From positions 87,520,861 through 87,584,860 of the forward strand of contig NC_092087.1 of the NCBI RefSeq assembly GCF_045679555.1: DNA of 64,000 nt, read 5' to 3'. The stretch comes from Salvelinus alpinus. Its lineage: Eukaryota; Chordata; Actinopteri; Salmoniformes; Salmonidae. Made by a program: the position numbers and the translations under genes. The stretch's first letter is position 1, and each line of letters opens with the position of its first letter. Positions 34,501 to 58,334 of the stretch are shown piece by piece. Below the pieces are notes generated by a model that ran no database searches, was not told where the DNA came from, and saw only the letters and a program-made list of their open reading frames with translations.

Positions 34501-35436
34501 CTCAGCCCGGACCTGCCGGAGTCCCTCAGCCCGGACCTGCCGGAGTCCCTCAGCCCGGACCTGCCGGAGTCCCTCAGCCCGGACCTGCCGGAGTCCCTCA
34601 GCCCGGACCTGCCGGAGTCCCTCAGCCCGGACCTGCCGGAGTCCCTCAGCCCGGACCTGCCGGAGTCCCTCAGCCCGGACCTGCCAGAGTCCCTCAGCCC
34701 GGACCTGCCAGAGTCCCTCAGCCCGGACCTGCCAGAGTCCCTCAGCCCGGACCTGCCAGAGTCCCTCAGCCCGGACCTGCCAGAGTCCCTCAGCCCGGAC
34801 CTGCCAGAGTCCCTCAGCCAGGACCTGCCGCCCCTTATCCCGGTGCTGCCCCTTATCCCGGTGCTGCCCCTTATCCCGGTGCTGGCCCTTATCCCGGTGC
34901 TGCCCCTTCATTTAGGTGGTTTTAGTTGGAGGGTGGTTATTGGGAGGGGGATACAGAAGCGGGGAGTGACTATGGTGGGGTGGGGACAGCGTCCGGAGCC
35001 TGAGCCACCACCGTGGTCAGATGCCCACCCAGACCCTCCCCTGGACTTTGTGCTGGTGCGCCCGGCGTTCGCACCTTGAGGGGGGGTTTCTGTCACGTTC
35101 CTGACCTGTTTTCTGTTGTTTTGTATGTGTGTGATGGTCGGGCGTGAGTTTGGGTGGGCAGTCTATGTTTTCCGTTTCTATGTTGGTTTTGGGTTGCCTG
35201 GTATGGCTCTTGATTAGAGGCAGGTGTTTTGCGTTTTCCTCTAATTGAGAGTCAAATTAAGGTAGGTTGTTCTCACTGTTTGTTTGTGGGTGATTGTCGC
35301 TGTGTCTGTGTTTGTTGCACCACACGGTACTGTCTTGTCTCGGTCGTTCCTGTTCATGTGTTCTTCGTTTCATTCATTATGTATTCACAACCCGCTGCGC
35401 CTTGGTCTACTCACTCACCGAAAGAGAGCCGTTACA
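31594..35436 (+). mobile_element. Young non-autonomous gypsy-like LTR element with partial upstream copy
   Basis: Two 346-bp LTRs (31768-32113 and 35091-35436), TGTCAC to GTTACA, differ by one base that I could find (T/A in GAGAGTC-ATTAAGG). Left of the first LTR, 31594-31767 repeats the internal 3' end (34917-35090), so the structure is internal end, LTR, internal, LTR. A G-rich purine tract precedes each LTR. There are no polymerase domains. It replaces the last exon region of copy C. Confidence 0.85.
32056..35079 (+). CDS. 1007-codon proline-rich repeat ORF of the LTR element
   Basis: The start ATG at 32056 lies inside the 5' LTR, 58 bp before its end ([18 protein letters not shown]). Then comes a charged region with [10 protein letters not shown] and a basic segment with [12 protein letters not shown] repeats. 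Next are four successive tandem blocks: SVCPAPSEP (27 bp unit, about 33200-33650), ASQELPETP (27 bp, about 33770-34000), YSHELP (18 bp, about 34010-34320) and SLSPDLPE (24 bp, about 34360-34830). It closes with LIPVLP repeats and a unique C-terminus ending in RPAFAP. No protease, reverse transcriptase, integrase or CCHC knuckle is seen. Because units are multiples of three, openness over the repeats is weak evidence for coding. The non-repeat ends stay open as well and align with the degraded copy at 12.6 kb. Function unknown; possibly a gag-like or accessory protein. Confidence 0.55.
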   Translation: MYSQPAAPWSTHSPKESRYRITHQTQIKQRVNGQPRQQQWEKEDWTWEEILDGKGPWAQPVECRRPKAELEAAKAERRRYEEAARKQGWKPASTTLKFLGGRLRGSGPRAGRRPAPTSQANRGEREYGQTPCYAVERTVSPVRVHSPVRVIPPPRTGRARLGIEPNVMRPALHIWPPVRLLGPAYMAPALRMVSPVRQHSPVRVIPPPRTGRATGSMQPGKVGQAQCSREPVRLHGPVFPALPPRPSPVPPVPAPRTKPPVRLQSPVPPPRTLPMMRVSSPVPPVPAPRTKPSVRLQSPVRTVPSPHTRPEVRALSPVPPVPVPRTRPLVRFERSVCPVPAPRTSLEVRAVIPVPPVPAPRTRPTVRLSRAESAVCPTPSALPVCPAPSEPSVCPAPSEPSVCPAPSESSVCPAPSESSVCPAPSESSVCPAPSEPSVCPAPSEPSVCPAPSEPSVCPAPSEPSVCPAPSEPSVCPAPSEPSVCPAPSEPSVCPAPSEPSVCPAPSEPSVCPAPSEPSVCPAPSEPSVCQAPSEPSVCHEPLEPPVCPEPLEPSISQEPLEPSVSQEPPEPPASQEPPEPPISQELPETPASQELPETPASQELPETPASQELPETPASQELPETPASQELPETSASQELPETPASQELSELPYSHELPYSHELPYSHELPYSHELPYSHELPYSHELPYSHELPYSHELPYSHELPYSHELPYSHELPYSHELPNSHELPYSHELPYSHELPYSHELPYSHELPPSHELPPSPELPPSPDLPEPLSPDLPESLSPDLPESLSPDLPESLSPYLPESLRPDLPESLSPDLPESLSPDLPESLSPDLPESLSPDLPESLSPDLPESLSPDLPESLSPDLPESLSPDLPESLSPDLPESLSPDLPESLSPDLPESLSPDLPESLSPDLPESLSQDLPPLIPVLPLIPVLPLIPVLALIPVLPLHLGGFSWRVVIGRGIQKRGVTMVGWGQRPEPEPPPWSDAHPDPPLDFVLVRPAFAP

Positions 35437-35439
35437 GAT

Positions 35440-36088
35440 CTAGGGTCAGTTTTGTCTTATAAACAATGCTGTACTTGTCATCTTGCTCAGTTGTGCACCG
35501 GGGCCTCCCACTCCTCTTTCTATTCTGGTTTGGGCCAGTTTGCGCTGTTCTGTGAAGGGAGTAGTACACAGCGTTGTACGAGATCTTCAGTTTCTTGGCA
35601 ATTTCTCGCATGGAATAGCCTTCATTTCTCAGAACAAGAATAGACTGAGTTTCAGAAGAAAGTTATTTGTTTCTTGCAATTTTGAGCCTGTAATCAAACC
35701 CACAAATGCTGATGCTCCAGATACTCAACTAGTCTAAGGCCAGTTTTATTGCTTCTTTAATCAGGACAACAGTTTTTAGCTGTGCTAACATAATTGCAAA
35801 AGGGTTTTCTAATGATCAATTAGCTTTATAAAATGGTAAACTTGGATTAGCTAACACAATGTGCCATTGGAACACAGGAGTGTTGGTTGCTGATAATGGG
35901 CCTCTGTACGCCTATGTAGATATTCCATAAAAAATCTGTTGTTTCCAGCTACAATAGTCATTTACAACATTAACAATGTTTACACTGTATTTCTGATCAA
36001 TTTGATATTATTTTAATGGACAAAAAATTTTGCTTTTCTTTCAAAAACAAGGACATTTCTAAGTGACCCCAAACTTTTGAATGGTAGT
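35440..36088 (-). mobile_element. Tc1-like transposon fragment, N-terminal transposase part
   Basis: On the minus strand it has terminal sequence CACTACCATTCAAAAGTTTG and AAATGTCCTTG, followed by a coding relic at about 35670-35450. The relic carries VLRNEGYSMREIAKKLKIS, a helix-turn-helix, and the RSGRPR AT-hook-like motif. The catalytic half is missing; it is cut at the LTR boundary at 35437. An (AT)n tract follows at 36090-36112. Confidence 0.78.
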
Positions 36089-36199
36089 GTGTGTATATAT
36101 ATATATATATATTATTCTTATTTACATTTTTCATTAAAAAAATGTATACACTTATAATCAAATTTATGAGATGATATATGAAGGCTAAGAACAATAAAA

Positions 36200-36908
36200 A
36201 AAAAAATTCTATTCTGTTTCTATTATATTACAGTATACAGTCCTGTACTATTATATTACAGTACACAGTCCTGTACTATTCTGTTACAGTCTACAGTCCT
36301 GTACTATTCTATTACATTCTACAGTCCTGTACTATTCTGTTACAGTCTACAGTCCTGTACTATTCTATTACATTATACAGTCCTGTACTATTCTATTACA
36401 TTATACAGTCCTGTACTATTCTGTTACAGTCTACAGTCCTGTACTATTCTATTACATTCTACAGTACTGTAATATTATATTCTACAGTCCTGTACTATTC
36501 TATTACATTCTACAGTCCTGTAATATTCTATTACATTATACAGTCCTGTACTATTATGTTACATTATACAGTACTGTACTATTCTGTTACATTCTACAGT
36601 CCTGTCCTATTCTGTTACATTATCCAGTCCTGTACTATTATATTATACAGTCCTGTACTATTCTTTTACATTCTACAGTCCTGTACTATTCTATTACATT
36701 CTACAGTCCTGTACTATTCTATTACATTCTACAGTCCTGTACTATTCTATTACATTCTACAGTCCTGTACTATTCTACTACATTCTACAGTCCTGTACTA
36801 TTCTATTACATTCTACAGTACTGTACTATTCTATTACATTCTACAGTCCTGTACTATTCTATTACATTCTACAGTCCTGTACTATTCTATTACATTCTAC
36901 AGTACTGT
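36200..36908. repeat. 28-bp minisatellite, first array
   Basis: About 25 units of TACTATTCTATTACATTCTA plus CAGTCCTG. The open frame across it is a repeat artefact. The flank ATATGAAGGCTAAGAACA at 36177 recurs at 39029 before the second array. Confidence 0.93.
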
Positions 36909-36928
36909 ACAATGATGCACATAATATT

Positions 36929-38446
36929 CAGTGCATTCAGAAAAGTCTTTAGACCCCTTGACTTTTTCCACATTTTGTTACGTTACAGCCGTATTCTAAA
37001 ATTGATTAAATAAAAACAAATCTTAATTAATCTACACATAATGCATCACAATAACAAATTAAAACAGGTTTTTAGAACGTTTTGCAAATGTATTAAATAT
37101 AAAAAACAGAAATACCTCATTTACATAAGTATTCAGCCCCTTTGCTATGAGATTTGAAATTGAGATCAGGTGCATCATGTTTCCATTGATCATCCTTGAG
37201 ATGTTTCTACAACTTGATTGGAGTCCACCTGTGCTAAATTCAATTGATTGGACATGATTTGGAAAGGCCCACACCTGTCTATAAGGTCCCACAGTTGACA
37301 GTGCATGTCAGAACAAATACCTAGCCATGAGGTCGAAGGAATTCTATGTAGAGCTCCGAGACAGGATTGTGTTGAGGCACAGATCTGGAGAAGGGTCCCA
37401 AACAACACAGTGGCTCATTTTTAAATGGAATAAGTTTGGAACAACCAAGACTGTCCGCCCGGCCAAACTGAGCAATCGGGGGAGAAGGGCTTTGGTCAGG
37501 GAGGTGCTGAAGAACCCGATGGTCACTCTGACAGAGCTCCAGAGCTCCTCTGTGGAGTTGGAAGAACCTTCCAGAAGGACAACCATCTCTGCAGCACTCC
37601 ACCAATCAGGGCTTTATGGTAGAGTTTCCAGATGGAAGCCACTCCTCAGTAAAAGGCACATGACAGCCCACTTGGAGTTTGCCAAAAGGCACCTAAAGGA
37701 CTCTGACCATGAGAAACAAGATTCTCAGGTCTGATGAAACCAAGATTGAACTTTTTGGCTTGAATGCCAAGCGTCACGTCTGGAGGAAACCTGGCACCAT
37801 CCCTACGGTGAAGCATGGAGGTGGCAGTATCATGCTGTTGCAGTGTTTTTCAGCAGCAGAGACTGGGAGACTAGTTAGGATCGAGGGGAAGATGAACGGA
37901 GCAAATTACAGAGAGATTCTTGATGAAAACCTGCCCCAGAGCACTCAGGTCCTGGCTGGCGAGATGGTTCACCTTCCAACAGGACAACGAGCCTAAGCAC
38001 ACAGCTAAGACAACGCAGGAGTGGCTTCGGGACAAATCTCTGAATGTTCTTGAGTGGCCGAGCTGCTCTGGACTTGAACCTGGTCGTACATCTTTGGAGA
38101 GACCTGAAAATAGCTGTGCAGCGACGCTCCCCAACCAACCTCACAGAGATTGAGAGGATCTGCAGAGAAGAATAGGAGAAACTCCCCAAATACAGGTGCC
38201 AAGCTTGTGTCATCATACCCTAGAAGACTCAAGGCTGTAAACACTACCATAGGTGCTTCAACAAAGTACTGAGTAAAGGGTCTGAATACTTGTGTAAATG
38301 TGATATTTTAGTTTTTGCTTTGTCATTATGGGGTATAGTGTGTGGATTGATGAGGGAAAAAACAATTTCATTCATTTTAGAATAAGGCTGTAACGTAGCA
38401 AAATGTGGAAAAAGCCTAGGGGTCTGAATACTTTCTGAATGCACTG
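36929..38446 (+). mobile_element. Decayed Tc1-like transposon
   Basis: Terminal inverted repeats begin CAGTGCATTCAGAAAAGTCT on the left and end GAATGCACTG on the right. TA follows the right end, but the left dinucleotide is TT. It is a full-length copy of the family truncated at 12344-12568. Confidence 0.88.
37327..38223 (+). pseudogene. Tc1-like transposase, frameshifted
   Basis: The N-terminal part (MRSKEFYVELRDRIV ... HLEFAKRHLKDS) runs to about 37734. The catalytic start continues in another frame from 37709 ([29 protein letters not shown]). Further shifts break the region of the second aspartate ([16 protein letters not shown] near 37980). Clearly non-functional. Confidence 0.88.
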
Positions 38447-38452
38447 TATATA

Positions 38453-38985
38453 CAGTACCAGTCAAAACTTTTGACACACCTACTCATTCAAGGGTTTTTC
38501 TTTATTTTTACTATTTTCTACATTCTAGAATAATAGTGAAGACATCAAAACTATGAAATAACACATATAGAACCATGTAGTAACCAAAAAAGTGTAAAAA
38601 TATATTTTATATTTGAGATTCTTCAAAGTAGCCACCCTTTGCCTTGACGACAGCTTTGCACACTCTTGGCATTCTCTCAACCAGCTTCACCTGGAATGCT
38701 TTTTCAACAATCTTGAAGGAGTTCCCACAAATGCTGAGCACTCGTTGGTTGCTTGTCCTTCACTCTATGTTCCAACTCATCCCAAACCATCTCAATTGGG
38801 TTGAGGTGGGGGTGAGTGTGGAGGCCAGGTCATCTGATGCAGCACTCCATCACTCTCCTTCTTGTTCAAATAGCCCTTACACAGCCTGGAGGTGTGTTGG
38901 GTCATTGTCCTGTTGAAAAACAAATGATAGTCCCACTAAGCACAAACCAGATAGGATGGCGTATCGCTGCAGAATGCATATATTT
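38453..38985 (-). mobile_element. Second Tc1-like fragment, C-terminal part
   Basis: It begins CAGTACCAGTCAAAACTTTT after TA, directly abutting the previous Tc1. On the minus strand the catalytic-glutamate region (CCAATTGAGATGGTTTGGG) is recognisable but frameshifted. The outer half is missing beyond 38985. Confidence 0.75.
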
Positions 38986-39109
38986 AATATTTTTTATGTT
39001 ACATAAAATTAAACTTGTTATATTTTATATGAAGGCTAAGAACATTCTAAATATGTTTTAATTACTTCTTGATGTTTGCTCTCAGGAACAATACATTTCT
39101 TATATTCTG

Positions 39110-39765
39110 TTTATTTTCTATTACATTATATAGCACTGTACTATTCTACAGTACACAGCACTGTTTCTATTCTATTACATTATATAGCACTGTACTATTC
39201 TACAGTACACAGCACTGTTTCTATTCTATTACATTCTACAGTACTGTACTATTCTACAGTACACAGCACTGTTTCTATTCTATTACATTCTACAGTACTG
39301 TACTATTCTACAGTACACAGCACTGTTTCTATTCTATTACATTCTACAGTCCTGTACTATTACATTCTACAGTCCTGTACTATTCTATTACAGTATACAG
39401 TACTATTCTATTACATTCTACAGTCCTGTACTATTCTATTACATTCTACAGTCCTGTACTATTCTATTACATTCTACAGTCCTGTACTATTCTATTACAT
39501 TCTACAGTCCTGTACTATTCTATTACATTCTACAGTCCTGTACTATTCTATTACATTCTACAGTCCTGTACTATTCTATTACATTCTACAGTCCTGTACT
39601 ATTCTATTACATTATACAGTCCTGTACTATTCTATTACATTCTACAGTCCTGTACTATTCTATTACATTCTACAGTCCTGTACTATTCTATTACATTCTA
39701 CAGTCCTGTACTATTCTATTACATTCTACAGTACTGTACTCTTCTATTACAGTATACAGTACTGT
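39110..39765. repeat. 28-bp minisatellite, second array
   Basis: The same unit as 36200-36908, preceded by a diverged block with a longer unit containing ACAGCACTGTTTCTATTCTA. Together with the shared flank ATATGAAGGCTAAGAACA, this shows the two arrays arose by local duplication. Confidence 0.92.
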
Positions 39766-40375
39766 TAGATGATACATAATATATGTTTACTTGGTATGTT
39801 CATATACATATATTATTGGTTTTATGACAAAGTTATGGTAGTATTTTGCCACAGTGTCCTGATGCAACGTCTCTCATCGCTTTTATAGAAATACTGGAAA
39901 CTGTTAAGTATGGATTGTGTTTAATAAACTGTTCAGATGAAACTTCATTGTCATTGTTTTCACCTTGTTATAACAGTATCTTCAAAGTAGCTTTTAAAAT
40001 CCCACCTCTTGTACTGTACATACAGTAACTGTTAGGCTGATATTGACTCACGGACACTAGAGAAGCTTAACCAAGTTGAATTCTTCCCAAAGGTTCTGTA
40101 CAGCTGTAATCAGACAGCAAACCATTTATCACCATCAGTTATATACATCCCACTTTAGGACACTCCTCCTTCTCTCTCCAATCCTTACATCTTATGGTTC
40201 AACAGGAAGAAGGTAACCAGATACTAAACCCTGATTACTCCCTTAAGGGGAACTGACCTCACCTCCTGACCTTAACCCCTCCTTCCCCTGGTCCACAGAT
40301 GTCCATCTGTCTCCCCCATCTCAACCGTTGCTCTACTCCCTTCCACCCAACACATTCCAAAGCTTTCTGTCTTCC
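39766..40375. other. Intergenic sequence, no feature recognised
   Basis: AT-rich up to about 40050, then a pyrimidine-rich stretch that leads into the next minisatellite. I see no gene or transposon end. Confidence 0.5.
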
Positions 40376-41700
40376 CACAGAGAACATTAACTTCTGACAC
40401 ACAACCCACAGAGAACCGTTAACTTCTGACACACAACCCACAGAGAACATTAACTTCTGACACACAACCCACAGAGAACCATTAACTTCTGACACACAAC
40501 CCACAGAGAACCGTTAACTTCTGACACACAACCCACAGAGAACCGTTAACTTCTGACACACAACCCACAGAGAACCGTTAACTTCTGACACACAACCCAC
40601 AGAGAACATTAACTTCTGACACACAACCCACAGAGAACCATTAACTTCTGACACACAACCCACAGAGAACCGTTAACTTCTGACACACAACCCACAGAGA
40701 ACCGTTAACTTCTGACACACAACCCACAGAGAACCGTTAACTTCTGACACACAACCCACAGAGAACATTAACTTCTGACACACAACCCACAGAGAACCGT
40801 TAACTTCTGACACACAACCCACAGAGAACCGTTAACTTCTGACACACAACCCACAGAGAACCGTTAACTTCGGACACACAACCCACAGAGAACATTAACT
40901 TCTGACACACAACCCACAGAGAACATTAACTTCTGACACACAACCCACAGAGAACCGTTAACTTCTGACACACAACCCACAGAGAACCGTTAACTTCGGA
41001 CACACAACCCACAGAGAACATTAACTTCTGACACACAACCCACAGAGAACCGTTAACTTCTGACACACAATCCACAGAGAACATTAACTTCTGACACACA
41101 ACCCACAGAGAACCATTAACTTCTGACACACAACCCACAGAGAACCGTTAACGTCTGACACACAACCCACAGAGAACCATTAACTTCTGACACACAACCC
41201 ACAGAGAACCGTTAACTTCTGACACACAACCCACAGAGAACCGTTAACTTCTGACACACAACCCACAGAGAACCGTTAACTTCTGACACACAACCCACAG
41301 AGAACCGTTAACTTCGGACACACAACCCACAGAGAACATTAACTTCTGACACACAACCCACAGAGAACATTAACTTCTGACACACAACCCACAGAGAACC
41401 GTTACACACAACCCACAGAGAACCGTTAACTTCTGACACACAACCCACAGAGAACCGTTAACTTCTGACACACAACCCACAGAGAACCGTTAACTTCTGA
41501 CACACAACCCACAGAGAACATTAACTTCTGACACACAACCCACAGAGAACCGTTACCTTCTGACACACAACCCACAGAGAACCATTAACTTCTGACACAC
41601 AACCCACAGAGAACCGTTAACTTCTGACACACAACCCACAGAGAACATTAACTTCTGACCCACAACCCACAGAGAACATTACCTTCTGACCCACAACCCA
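40376..41700. repeat. 32/33-bp minisatellite, about 40 copies
   Basis: Unit contains CCACAGAGAACCGTTAACTT followed by CTGACACACAA; a variant lacks one base (AACATTAAC). The two unit types alternate in recurring runs. The GTTAAC or ATTAAC core is conserved throughout. Confidence 0.95.
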
Positions 41701-42364
41701 GTCTCTTCCACTCTTCCTATTCAAGGCTTCTTTCTTCTCTATCATTTATTTAACATCTCAATGTTCAAAGTTTAGCCGATTCCAACACTAGAAATAAAAC
41801 ATTTACATTTGTTTGCATAGCAACAGTTGTTTATTCACTTCCATCATTATCATCACATCATGCTGATCATTATCATCATCATGTCAGTACAAAATATACA
41901 CAGACACTTTCAGAAGGAGCAATGTCCAGCACCTAGACACACAACCAGTTACATTAAATATTATTCATTGTCATTTCTAAACACACATCATGCAGACACT
42001 ATAGATGCTGTAAAGAGGTCAAAGGAACACAGACTGGGGGGGATATAAGAGGGACGCCGGATTGGTGCACATTCAACATATCTGATGTAAGACAGTGTAT
42101 ATTCATCACTCCGTCATGATTGGTGATTTCTAAACAGGCCCTTAATGTGGTTACGAAATTCTGATTTGAATATATTTGGCTGTTTTTGCTGCAAAAAGAA
42201 GTTGTCCCTTTTCAGGTTTAGAAGGAGTGACTGCTAAATGCTAACTCCCCTGCATATAAGCTGGTAGCATAGCTAGTATACAGTAATCAGTGGTGTAGTC
42301 AAAGTAGTTTTTAACTGTAAAGTAGTTAGTTGGTGACGATGACCTGAACATTGGGGTTGACATG
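41701..42364. other. Intergenic sequence without recognised gene
   Basis: Contains short AT-rich and CATCAT stretches (41840-41880). No splice-bounded exon or repeat end was identified. Confidence 0.45.
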
Positions 42365-42541
42365 ACAGGAGGCTGCTGAGGGCAGGACGGCTCATAATAA
42401 AGGCTGGAACGGAGCAAATGGAATGGCATCAATCACATGGAAACCATGTGTTTGATGCATTTGATACCATTCCAACGATTTCGCTTCAGCCAATACTATG
42501 AGCCCGTCCTCCCCAATTAAGGTGCCACCAACCTCCTGTGG
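42365..42541. mobile_element. Salmonid short interspersed repeat
   Basis: ACAGGAGGCTGCTGAGGGCA to GTGCCACCAACCTCCTGTGG, with near-inverse ends (ACAGGAGG / CCTCCTGT) and an internal ATGCAT. I recognise the type from salmonid DNA but am unsure of the family name. A relative is at 2560-2690. Confidence 0.65.
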
Positions 42542-42559
42542 TTGACATCCATACAAGCG

Positions 42560-42943
42560 TTATACTCTGATTTTTACCACAAGATAGTACACATACTCAC
42601 ATACTCTATACTGTAAATAATAGCCTAAATGTAGGTTCATTTTGCTGGGGGGCAATGAGGAGATTTGGGATCTTTCCCCCATGGCATCTTTCCCCCACGC
42701 GTTTCCATGGCAATTTGATTGTTTTGGTCGAGTCCCATTGACCTCTTTACAGCATCTTTTCAATGCTTTGCGCCAAAGCCGAAGAGACTCCTCGTCCTTA
42801 GGAGGTGGGTGCAAATCAAAAGGCGCCTCACGACTGCACTCGCTACTCAAAAACGTTTGGTGTTCAAAACACTCCTGCTCTATGAACAACTTCCGTTTCT
42901 GACAGTTACCGTGGCAACCCCTTACAGAACATAAAATAACCAT
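42560..42943 (-). CDS. THAP-like zinc-finger protein, first exon (partial)
   Basis: The ATG at 42943 (minus strand) opens a frame with CSVRGCHGN at residues 5-13, ECFEH at 24-28, a further cysteine at 36, then FDLH at 42-45, PKDEESLRLW and ALKR. The spacing of C-x4-C, C-x2-H and the F-x-LH/W pattern matches the atypical THAP-like DNA-binding module common in teleost transposon-derived and regulatory proteins. The frame stops at 42560. The true exon probably ends earlier at a donor that I cannot place; the most likely region is 42740-42760, just after the ALKR block. The gene would continue to lower coordinates. It lies head-to-tail downstream of the KCNIP gene. An orphan exon is the alternative. 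Confidence 0.5.
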   Translation of the reverse strand: MVILCSVRGCHGNCQKRKLFIEQECFEHQTFLSSECSREAPFDLHPPPKDEESLRLWRKALKRCCKEVNGTRPKQSNCHGNAWGKDAMGERSQISSLPPSKMNLHLGYYLQYRVCEYVYYLVVKIRV

Positions 42944-43011
42944 TTATGTGAATCCATGTTTGTAAAGTTGTGAGAAGCGATACTGAGTTAGTTAGCTAGC
43001 TAGCTCCCAAC

Positions 43012-43042
43012 TATTGGCCGGAAGCTCTTAACCGGAAGTCAC
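43012..43042 (-). promoter_or_regulatory. Candidate ETS-site promoter of the THAP-like gene
   Basis: GGCCGGAAGC and AACCGGAAGTC occur 12 bp apart, about 90 bp upstream of the THAP-like ATG; ACCGGAAGT is the consensus for ETS/GABP factors. No TATA box is present. Initiator position not determined. Confidence 0.4.
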
Positions 43043-43558
43043 CCACAAAAAAAACCTAAACAGACCCCGCCCATATTTCTGTTGAAAATGAGGTGAATAG
43101 GACACAATATGGATGTTTGGAGGGTTGTGGGGGATTCCATTCCAGAACATTGAGAGGTGGAACATTCTGGAACGTTTGTTGATTGATAATAATACATCAC
43201 AGTTAACAAGTTCAGACCAGGCAGTGAGATTATTGCCTGATTTAAAGCCTTTTGTCCTTAGAAGAATAAGAGTCCACCATTTTGTCCAACTATTAATAGA
43301 GAATAAATGACATTATTGCATAGTGTGAATGTGATGTCATATAGAATGAGTGCTATGGTCTCCAACATGGCGTGGCTCTTGACAGAGGTGTCTCTTTTGG
43401 GGGGATGGATGGGAGAGTGGAGATCCATGGAGGGGTACCTTTTACCCCCCTGACAGCCCTAATGAGTCTGTGTTTGGGGATAAGGGGAGCTGGGGATGGA
43501 GGCTGTGGAGCTAAATATGGGAACCCTGTCCTTTAGGCCACACCCACAGGAAGTATCA

Positions 43559-56540
<12,982 letters not shown>

Positions 56541-56906
56541 CTGGAAGTAACCAATCACAGCACAGATTAGAGCAGGATGGCACGACCCCATAGAATGGAC
56601 TCAAATCACACATATGCATGCACACACACAAGTTGAAGTAGTCACTATTCCATCTTGATGCTATAGTTAGTTTGCTGATCTGGCTTTAGGTTCTGGCTGA
56701 TCTGGCTTCAGGTTATAGTCTCTTATGATAGGTGATATATATCTAAATATATATATGGAACTGTGACAGTAACCAGCCATGGTTGTCAGGTTCCATCTAC
56801 AGAGCGGAGGGTTCCGAGAAGAACAGCCGTCTCCATGGTAACCTGACAGAGGTGTAAACACAGGAGCGTAAATGCCTGTCTGCTTCCCTCTCACGGTTCA
56901 GTAGCT

Positions 56907-57122
<216 letters not shown>

Positions 57123-57542
57123 CACATGGCGTTTTAGGTACCCGCATTTTAAATGTGTGTGTGTCCGTGTGTGTTTTCACAGTTCCATCTGACACAACAA
57201 GGTAGACTATCAAAAGAGCAGCCAGCATGCTATGTTGCTATTGTTTCTGTAGTTGTTGAAGGAGTCTTACTGAAAGATACATTCTGATAGGATAATGTAA
57301 ATAATCAGAATCATTCCACTGTATCTTGTAGATTTCTATTCTTTATTTCTTTTGAAATCATCATTCTCTATCTTCACACACGAGAGAATGGTTTGGTGTT
57401 GTTGCTTTCTACCATTCACTTGTGTTCTTGGCTTACAAACAGATTATTGAAGTTTAGTGGAAGTTTCATTTTGAACACACTGAATTTAGTCATCTGACAG
57501 AATCTCTGAGTGGTGTCTTGACATTAGAACCAGGTCTTGTCC

Positions 57543-57625
57543 TTAATGGTACCTTATTCCCTATATAGTGTCCTACGCTTAACCAGGTAGTGTACCATAT
57601 AGGGAATAGGGTGCCATTTGTGACG
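57543..57625. mobile_element. Short palindromic MITE-like repeat
   Basis: TACCTTATTCCCTATATAGT and its inverse ending at GGGTGCCATTTGTGA; same family as 11548-11629. Flanking sequence 57123-57540 and 57626-57825 shows no gene. Confidence 0.65.
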
Positions 57626-57825
57626 CGGATATATTGAGATATTATACATAATACATGACAAGCTGCTCATAAGCCCAGTCCAACACTATGATGCTTCACT
57701 CATAAGGGATTAATCAATACCATTTATCAATAATCAATCCATCAAATGTAGTTTGGAAAGTCAGGCCAGTCTGAATGGATCGTCATTTCATTCATTTAGT
57801 AAACTCTACAATTCACATCGCTTCC

Positions 57826-58330
57826 TGTTACGGATACAAGTATTATGTGTGTATCCTGTGTATTTTTGTTCTCCTTCTCCCCTACTCACAGGTGACAATC
57901 ATCATTCCCCAATCAGTCATCAATCAGTCACTAATCAAAAGACACCTGCTCCTTTTCCCTTACCCAATCACAGTCCCTTTCCCTTGGTTTAAAAACCCTG
58001 TCAGTTGTTTTCTCAGGAGCTCAATCTCTCTGTCAATGCCATCTGTCTGTAGATCCATTGTGTGGTTTGCAACTACATGTCCCTTTGTTCCTACCTGTGA
58101 GGATTGTTTTTTGTTATGGTGTTTGAGTGTTTCTTTGATAGTGGGAAAAGGGGGTAACCAGACAGTTTGCCCATGGGCCTACACTACCCGTAGGTAAACT
58201 TTGTTAAATACACTAGTTAGAACTGGGTGGACCACCCTCTGTATTTTTGGTTAGTTAGTTAGCTGTTGTTGAAATAGTCTAGTTTAGGGGTGTTTTTGGA
58301 TGCTTATTGTTTCATTCCTTCGGTCCTGCT
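57826..58330. other. Possible LTR-element relic
   Basis: Begins TGTTACGGATACAAG and contains TTTAAAAACCCTGTCAGTTG, which looks like a retroelement TATA/R region, but no paired LTR or target duplication is visible. Confidence 0.3.
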
Positions 58331-58334
58331 AGTC

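Noticed and set aside
36178-36915. 245-codon ORF rich in Tyr-Ser-Thr
   Set aside because: Translation of the 28-bp minisatellite.
40376-41700. Possible satellite with regulatory GTTAAC (HNF1-like) sites
   Set aside because: The motif occurs once per unit because of the repeat itself; nothing else supports a regulatory role.
56667-56894. Possible first coding exon of kcnip2 on the minus strand
   Set aside because: The peptide (MRGKQTGIYAP...) does not resemble any KCNIP N-terminus, and no phase-1 donor is convincing.
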